Position numbers and translations under genes: made by a program
Assembly: GCA_036489755.1 (NCBI GenBank)
Contig: DASXFD010000057.1
Coordinates: 62,001 to 126,000 of the forward strand
DNA from: JABFXX01 sp036489755
GTDB lineage: Bacteria; Myxococcota_A; Polyangia; Haliangiales; Haliangiaceae
DNA length: 64,000 bases
Direction: 5' to 3'
Part shown: piece by piece, positions 48,693 to 57,600 of the stretch
Position numbering within the stretch: position 1 is the stretch's first letter
Layout: every line of letters starts with the position of its first letter
The notes under the pieces: model-generated
Database searches by the model: none
Told to the model about the DNA's origin: nothing
What the model saw: only the letters and a program-made list of their open reading frames with translations

Positions 48693-51600
48693 CTACACGA
48701 GCTGGGTCAGCGCTTCCTTGAGCTTCTGGTTGCCCGGTTCGATCTCGAGCCCGCGCTGGAACATGCTCTTGGCCTTCGGCGCCTGCCCCAGCTCGATGTG
48801 AATCTTGCCGAGCGCCCAGTAGACCTCGCCCTTCGTCACGCCGATCTCGGAATCGATGTTCTGCAGCACGAGCGATTGGTAGATCTTGCGAGCCTTCTCC
48901 CAGTCGCCGCCCGTGAAGTAGAGCCGGCCGAGGCCCGTCATCGTGACGACGTCGGTGGGGTTCACGCGCAGCGCCTCTTCGTACGCGGCCTGCGCGCCGG
49001 GCCGATCGCCGCGCGCCTCGAGGATGCTGCCCTGGCGCTGGCGGAACTTCGCGACGTCCTTCATGCGGCGCGCCGCCTTGGCGTCGGTCGCGAGCTGATC
49101 GTAAATCGGCGCGGCCTCGTCGAGGCGACCCGTCGCGAAGAACATGTCCGCGAGCGGGCCGAGCACGCGCACGTCGTCGGGCGCGCTGTTCGCGGCTTGT
49201 GCGAGCGCGGCGAGCGCCGCGTCGGTGCGGCCGGCTTTGCGCTCGAGCTCGGCGAGCTCGACGAGCAGCCCGAGCCGCTCGCCCGGCGGCGTGGTCTGTA
49301 GCCGGCGCTGCAGCATGTCGGCGAGCAGCACGTTGTCGCGGCGGTCGCGCGCGAGCTTCTCGAGCGCGGCGATCGCGGGCGCGTGGCCGGGCTCGTGATG
49401 CAGCGCCTGCTGGAAGTGCTGGATCGCGGTCTCGTCGTCGGAGTCGCCGAGCCGTGCGACCTCGCCGAGCCGGAAGAACAAGTCGGCGGCATCGCGGCCC
49501 TGCGGCGCGCCGTGCGAGACGAGCTGCAGCGCTTGCTCGAGCGTGCGCTTGCACTTGTCCCAATCGCCGGCGCGCTCGTAGATCTTCGAGAGCCGCGTCA
49601 GCGCGGCGACCGACGTCGGCTCGCGCGCGAGGATCTTCTCGAGCACCTCGCCGGCGGCGTCGGGGTTGTCGAGCTTGCCTTCCCACACGTCGGCTGCGCG
49701 CGCGAGCGTGCCGAGCTCGGCCGCATGATCGCCGAGCGAGCCGTAGAGCTCGGCACGCCGCTCGAGCAGCTCGACGAGATCGTGCCAGCGGCTGGCGACC
49801 GCGAGCAAGCGCTCGAGCTCGTCGTAGCCGCGCTGGTGCGTGTTGTCGGTGTCGAGCGCCGCGTACCAGGCGGTGATCGCGTCGTCGACCGAGTTGCGGC
49901 GAGTCTCGGCGAGCCGCGCCATCTCGGCATAGATGCCGACGCGCTCCTGCGTGGTCTTCGCGAGATCGAGCCGCCGCGTCTGGATGTCGCCGACCGCGAT
50001 CCAGTCGCCGGCGCGCGCGTGCGCGGCTTCGAGCTGGCCGAGCGCGGCGAGATCTTCGGGATCGAGATCGACGACGCCCTGCCACGCGGCGACCGCGCGC
50101 GGCGTCTCGTTCTCGAGCTGCGCGATCTCGATGCGCAGCGGCTTTTCCTCGTCGGGCGTGCTCGCGAAGCGCGCCGCACGCGACAGCGTCTCGACGAGGT
50201 GCGCCGCGTCGTCTGGAGCTTGCCGATAGATCCGCGCGAGCTGCGCGAGCGCATCGCGATCGGTCTCGTCCTCGGTCGAGATCTCGCGCCACGCGGCGAT
50301 CGCGCCGTTGCGGTCGCCACCGTGCTCCGACAGCTCTGCGACCTCGGCGAATGCGGTGCGGCGTTCGGCGGGATCGTGCGCGATCTTGCCGCGCCGGCGC
50401 AACGCATCGGCAAGCGCGCGCCAATCGTCGTGCTGGCGCAGGATCGCGATCAGCGGATCGAGCGCGACGAGCGCGTCGGGCTCGAGCTCGAGCGCCGCGC
50501 GATACGTCGCGACCGCGTCGAGGTTCTGGCCGAGCCGCTCGCGCTGGACCTTGCCGAGGAACACGAGCAGACCGACTTGAACGTCCGGCGAGCGGACGAG
50601 AGATTCCGGCGCGCGGACGATTTCGCCGAGGCGCTGGGCGACGTCGCGCCACACGCCGAGCACGCCGGCGAGCCGCTCGACCTCGGCGAGCGCCTGCAGC
50701 GATTCGCCATCTGACGCGAGCCAGCGCAAGGCGGCGTCGAGGGCCCGCGCGCGATCGCCGAGCTTGATCTCGTGGAGCTCGACGAGCCGCTGCAGGATCT
50801 GCGCGCGATCGATCGGATCGTCGGTGATCGCGAGCTTGGCGTCGAGCACGCGGACGAGCCGCGCGGCGTCGCCGTCTTGCTCGAACAGCGGCTCGAGGAT
50901 CTCGACGAGATCGCGCCGGTGATCGGGCGCCGTGTCGATCATCCGCTCGAGGGCGGCGCGCGCCTGACCGTGCGTGGGCACGAGCCCGAGCACGTCGCGG
51001 TACGCGGTGATCGCGGCGGCCGGTGCGCGCAGCGCGGTCTCCTGGAGGTCGCCTTCGCGGTAGCGATAATCTGCGGCCTGCACGTCGCCATCGGCGGCTT
51101 CCGACTGGCGGCGCAGCACGGCGGCGAGCTCGGCCGGTTTGTTGGCGCGGGCGAGCACGCGTTCGAGCGCGGCGAGCGCGGCGCGCGGCTCGGGGCCGGT
51201 CGTCGCGCGGTCGTACGCCTTCGCGGCGCGATCGAGATCGGAGAGCCGCTCCTCGCCGATCTGGCCGAGCCGCATCGCGTACAGCTGCTCGGTATCGGGC
51301 GGCAGCGCGCGGCCCTCGCCGAGGCGCTCGTCGAGCAACGTGGCGAGCTCGCGCCACAGGTTCTGAGTTTCGGCGAGCCGCGACAGCGGCTGGAGCAGAT
51401 CGACGTCCTCGGGATCGTCGGCGAGCGCGCGGCCCCACACGACGAATGCCTGCGCCGGCTGGTTCGCGATCGTCTCGCGGGTCTCGGCGAGCGCCTGCCA
51501 ATCGGCGCGGCGCGCGGCCGGATCGCGATCGCTCACCGCGAGCCGGCGTTCGTACACGCGGATGAGCCCCGGCGCCTCGCGCTCGGCGCGATACACGCGC

Positions 51601-54600
51601 TCGAGGATCGGCGTCGAAGCGAGCACGTGCTCGTCGCGCTGCATCAGCTGCTCGAGCGCTTCGCGCGCGCCCGCGTGGGCCGGCACCATGCCGAGCACGG
51701 CGCCGTAGCGCGGAATCGCCGCGTCGGGATCCGAGAGCTCGGTCTCGACGAGCTTGGCGGCACGGAATGCGAGCTCGGCACGGTCGGCCGCATTCGCCGC
51801 GAGCAGCGCACGCTTGTCGACGATGTCGAGCAGCTCGGGCCACATCTTCTGCTTGCCGTAGATCCGATCGAGATCGACGAGGCCCGTTTGCTCGTTCGCG
51901 TCGTCGGCGAGCACGGCGGTGAGCTGATCGATCGCGCGGTAGACGTCGTCGAGTTGCGTCTCGTAGACGCGCGCGGCGGCGTGACGGAGCGCCTGTCGCG
52001 CGGCGAGCTCGCTCGTCAGCTCGATCTTGCGCTCGAGCGTGACGGCCAATTCCCGCGCATCGCCGTGCGGGCCGGCATACAGCCGCTCGAGCGCATCGAG
52101 CGCGGCCATGTCGGTGTCGTCGACGGCGAGCACGTTCTTGTACGCGCCGATCGCGTGCGGCGCATCGTTCAGCACGTCCTCGTAGAGGGCCGCGACGCGG
52201 TGGAGCAGCACGAGCCGCACGCCGGCGTCCTCGCTGAGATCGGCGCGGCGCGCGACGATCTGCACGAGCTCGGCCACGCGACCTTCGAGCGCGAGCAGCC
52301 GATCGAGGGCGGCGAGCGCGAGCACGTCGTCGGGACGCGCCTCGTCGACTTTGCGCCACGCGCTGATCGCGCGCGGCATGTCGTTGCGCTGCGACTCGTG
52401 GATCTCGGCGGCGCGCGACCACAATCCGGCCGCGAGCTCGCCGTTGTCGGCCGACGCGGCGCCGTCCTCGACGGTGCGCGCGGCTTCGTCCCACGCGTGC
52501 AGCTTGCCGGCCAGCGACAACAGCTTCGTCAACGCGGCGTCGTCGGCGACGTCGATGCGCCAGGCGCGCGCGAGTGCGGCGAGCGCGAGATCGATCGCGC
52601 CGCCGCGCTGTTCGTGGATCTCGGCGATCTCGTGCAGCGTCACGACCTGCTCGGCCGGGTCGTGGACGTACTCGAGCTTCGCGTCGAGGATCACGACGAG
52701 CTTCTGCCACCAATCCTGCGCGCGATAGACCGGCTCGAGCAGCTCGATCACGCGCGCGCGATGGTCGTCGTGAATGACGAGCCGCTCGAGCGCCGAGACG
52801 CCGCGCTCCCACAGCCGCTCGCCGTGCAGCACTTCCTGGAACTGATCGATCGCCGCGGGCAGATCCTGCAGCTCGTTCTCGTAGATGCCGGCGAGCTTGA
52901 GCCGCAGCTCCGCGGTCTCGGTGTGATCTTCGGTGCGGCCGAGCCGCGCTTCGAGCAGATCGACGAGATCGTGCCACTGCGAGCGCATGCGGAACAGCCG
53001 CTCGAGCTCGCCCACCGCGTCGCGATACGCGCGATCGGCCGCCGGCGTCTCGACGCTATCGGTCGCCAGCACGACCTCGCGCCAGCCGTCGACGGCGCGC
53101 GAGGTATCGCCGAGCCCGTCCTCGAGCAGGCGCGCGCGCTTGGTCAGCGCTTCGACGCGCAGCTCGTCGTCGTCGGCCGAGCCGCGCTCGACCACTTCGT
53201 CGTAGGTCGCGACGAGCTCGTTCCAGCGCTGCGCGCGGCCGAGCAAGTCTTCGAGCCGGCGCACGAGCTCGCGCGTGCTCGGCACCGCATCGTCGACCTC
53301 GATCGCGAGCGCGCGGCGATAGGCAACATGCGCGCGCTCGACGTCGCCGAGCCGGCGGTCGTAGATCGCGGCGGCGGCGATCGCGACGTCGCGCACGTCG
53401 CGCGAGTCGCCGGATTCGTCGTCGAGATAGCCCTGATACGTCTGCGCGACGAAGCCCCAGCTCGTCTCGGGGTGGTCGCCCATCGTCGCGAGCCGCTGCA
53501 GCTGATCGCGCACGCTCGGCTCGGATGGCGCCTCGCGGAACACGCGCGCATACCAGCGCGTCGCATTCTCGAAGTCCTCGAGCTGCTCTTCGTAGAGCCG
53601 CGCGACGAAGCGCGTCAGCTTGAGCCGGTCTGCCGGATCGGCCGCCGCGTCGAGCTTCGCCTCGTAGACGCGCACGAGATCGTGCCAGCGCTGCGCCGCG
53701 ACGTAGACCGGCTCGAGCACCTCGGCGGCGTGCGGGCGCGCGTCGGGATCGGAGAGCAACCGCTCGAGCGCGGCGATCGCGAGCGGCTGGCGCATGTTGC
53801 CGCCGAGCGCGGCCGCGTAGTTGTCGACGGCGGCCTCGATGTCGTGGATGTGCTTCTCGTAGAGCTCGCCGAGCTGCACGCGCAACGCGACGGCCTCTTC
53901 GACCGACGTCACGAACCCGAGGCGCCGCTCGTAGAGCTCCGTGACGTCGTGCCAGCGGCCCTGCGAGCTGTACAAGCTCTCGAGCGAGTAGATGACGTCG
54001 CCGCGCTCGGGCGCGAGCTCGAGCACCGATTCCCACGTCGAGATCGCGTCGTCGGTGCGGCCGAGCTTGACGTAGATGTTGGCGGCTTCGGAAAGTGCGG
54101 CGACCTGGTCGTCGTGCGACGCGCCGTAGTCGGGCGACGCTTCGCGCAGCAAGATCTCGACGAGGTGCGCGTCGTCGGCGGTCTCGCGATAGATGCTCTC
54201 GAGCGCGGCGAGCGCGCGGCGATCGTCGGGCTGGACGTCGAGCACCTTTTGATAGAACTCGCGTGCGAGATCGAGATCGCGGCGGACCGCGCGCGAAAGA
54301 TCGGCGATGTCGAGATAGAGCCGGCGCTGGATCTCGGCGTCGAGCACGTCGGGCGCCACAGCTCGATAGGCGTCAATGAGATCGGCTTCGCGGCCGAGCT
54401 CGCCGGCCAACCGCTCGGTCTCGGCGACGACATGCGCGAGCTCGGGCTCGCCGGGTGCGTAGCGCAGCGCCTGCAATTGTGCGGCGAACGCGCCGGCCTT
54501 GTCGCCGAGCCGGTGCTCGCGCAGCATCACGACCTCGGTGAGCGCGCGCAGCTTGGTCGCGCGATCGTCGGTCCACTCGGCCTGGCGCAGCGACAGCTGT

Positions 54601-57600
54601 GCGATCCGCTCGTCCTGCGCCGACGCGGCGTAGACCGGGCGCAGGATGTCGGCCGCGATCACGCGCAGATCGTGATCGACGAGCGCGGCCTCGACCGCGG
54701 CGAGCGCCTCGGCGTGCTGCGGATCGCGCTGCAGGATGTAGTCCCAACGCTCGAGCGCTTCGACGGGTCGCGCGAGCGGGCCGCCGAGCAGCTTCGCGAT
54801 GGCGACCTGCAAGGTGATCGCGTCGTCGCCGTGCGCCGATTGCAGCTGGCGCTCGTAGACGTCGAGCAAGTCGGCGTTGCGGCCGGCCGCGCGGTAGAGC
54901 CGAGCGAGCTCGCCGAGCGAGCGTGCGTGCGTCGCGTCGTGATCGAGCACCTCGAGCCACGCCGCGATCGCTTCTTCGGGCTCGTGCAGCTCGTGCTCGT
55001 GGATCTGCGCGATGCGGCCGAGCAGCTCGATCGCACCGGGTCCCGCTGCGCTGGCCACGACGGCCGCGCCGCCGGCATCGATCTGCGCGCGCAGCACGTC
55101 GACGAGCTCGCGCCACTGACCGGCCGCGGTGTGCAGCCGCTCGAGCGCGTGCAGCGCCGCGCCGTCTCCGGACTGATCGTGGAGCACGTCGCGCCACGTC
55201 GCGATCGCGGCCGCGCGGTCGCGCAGCTGCTCTTCTTCGAGCACGGCGACGCGGCCGAGCAGCCCGCGCCGCTCGGCGACGTCCTCGGCCCACTCGGCCT
55301 GGCGGCGGATCACGCCGCGCAGCTCGGGCCATTGCTGGCCCTCTTCGTAGAGTCGTGCGAGTGCCGCGCTCGCCCGGCGCGTGGTCGCCGGCGACGCGAG
55401 GTCGGCCTCGAGCAGCCGCTTGTACGCGGCGATCGCGCGCGGCGCATCGCCGAGCTGGTTGTCGTAATACGTCGCGAGCTCGCCGAGCAGCGCGGCGCGC
55501 GTCGCGACGTCGCTCTCCGGCGTCGCGTCGACGGCGGCCTCGAGTGCGGCCGTCGCCTCGGGCCAGCGCTGCAGCCATTGCGCGAGACGCGGCAGCTCGA
55601 CACGCGCGCGCTCGTCGGCGGGCTCGAGCTTCAAGACATCGAGCCACGCGTCGAATGCGTTGCGATTCGAGCCGAGCTCGGTCTCTTCGAGCGTCGCGAT
55701 CCGCGCGAGCAGCAGTGCGGCCTCGGTGCCGGACGCGAGCACGCGCTGGACGCGCAGCACGCCGACGAGATCCTTGAACAAGCGCTCGCGCTCGTACAAC
55801 GGCTCGAGCAGGCGCGCGACGCGCAGCTTGACCGCGCTCGCTTTCGGATCGGCGAGCAGCTCCTCGAGCAGCTCGCGGCCGTCGGCGTGGCCGGAGCGCC
55901 GCGCGATCAAGTCTTCGAGCAGATCGACGGCGCGCGACGGCTCGCCGAGCTCGTGCGCGAACAGCACGGCGCGCCGATACGCGAGCTCGATGAGCCGGTT
56001 GGCGTCGGCGGTGAAATCGGCCTGACGTGCGAGCAGCGCCTCGAGCTCGCGCCACGCTTTCGCGTCGGCGTAGAGCCGATCGAGCGCGGCGTTCGCGGCG
56101 GCGTTGCCGGGATCGAGCTCGAGCGCGCGGCGATACGCGGCGGTCGCGCGCTCGGCATCGCCGAGCATCTCCTCTTCGATCACCGCGACCTGGAGCAGCG
56201 CGGTCAGCCGCTGCGGCTCGCTCGGCGTCACGCCCGCGCGGCGCTCGAGCAGCGCGCGCAGATCGGTCCAGCGCTGGTCGGCGCGATACATCGCGGCGAG
56301 CGCATCGAACGCATCCGGCGCGTCGGGCTCGACCTCGAGCACGGCGAGCCACGCGCGCTCGGCGGTCGCGCGATCGGCCAGGCGTTCGCCGGCGAGCTGC
56401 GCCAGCTCGGTCGCAGCCGCGCGGACTTGCCGGAGCTCGCCGCCGGTTTTCTGCAGCGCGATCAGCGCCGCACTTAGATGACGCGCCCACTCGCCATCGC
56501 GGCCGAGCTGTGCGGCGAGCGCGGCGAGCGACCCGCGCACGCTCGCATCGTGAGGCGCGGCCGCCAGCACGCGCAACGCCGCCGTCCACGCCGCCGCGGG
56601 ATCGCCGAGGTCGACGTGGTAGATGCGCATCAGCGCGCGATCGAGCTCGAGCTGATCCTTCGGCGTCGCGGCCGCGCGCAAGATCTCGAGCGCCTGTGCC
56701 TGCGGCGCCGCCTGATGCGCCGCTTCGAGGTGCGGCAGCACGAGCTTGACGGCGGGCACGCGCGCGTCGCCGAGCTCGAGCCCGAGGTCGAGCGCGATTC
56801 GCGCGACGGCATCGACGGCGTTGCCGCGCGGCTGGCCGCCGGGCGCCGGGATCGCGAGCGCATCCTTATAGTAGGCGAGCGCCCTGCCCGGCCGTTCGAG
56901 GCTGTGCTCCTCGAGCGAGCCGAGCCGCATGAGCAGATCGAACCGCGGCTGGCCATCGGGCGTCTGCTTGAGATCCTCGGCGAGCACCTCGGCGAGCGAC
57001 TCCCAGTCGCCGCGCGCCTCCTCGACCTTCGCGAGCGCGCGCAGCGCGTTGCGGTAGCCCGGCATCGCGTGCAGCGCGTCTTTGTACGTCGCCGATGCGC
57101 CGTCGAGATCGACGAGCTTCTGTTCCTGGATGCCGGCCGCTTCGACGAGCAGCTTCGCCCTCGCCGGCGGATCTTGCTCGCGCATCGCGCGCCGCCTGAA
57201 CGACGCGAGCAGCTCGCTCCAGTCCGCGACATGCGACGCCAGATCTTCGAGCGCGCTTTCGGCCTCGCGATCGTCGGGCGAAACCTCGAGCACCTTGCGG
57301 TGGAAGCTGCGCGCGAGCTCGGGATCGCCGAGCCGGCGCTGCGCGATGCGCGCGAGCTCGCGATAGAGCTTGAGCCGCGCGGCATCGGTGAGCCCGCCGG
57401 CGCCGAGCGCGCGCTCGAACGCGGCAACGACGTCGCGCCACTGCTCGGGCTCGTTCGCCAGCCGGATCACGTCGTCGTAGAGCGCCGTGCTCTTCGGATC
57501 GAGATCGAACGCCTTGAGCGCCCACGCGAACGCGAGCGTCTTGCTGGAGAGCTTCTGCTCGCACAGCTGGCGGATCTGGGAAATCTTCGCGAGCCGCGCT

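Noticed and set aside
50772..56477. A 1,901-codon open frame on the plus strand
   Set aside because: It is exactly antisense to the giant TPR gene. High G+C at third codon positions keeps the opposite strand free of stops; the translation is Arg/Glu/Ala-rich noise with no domain, while the minus strand gives regular TPR motifs.
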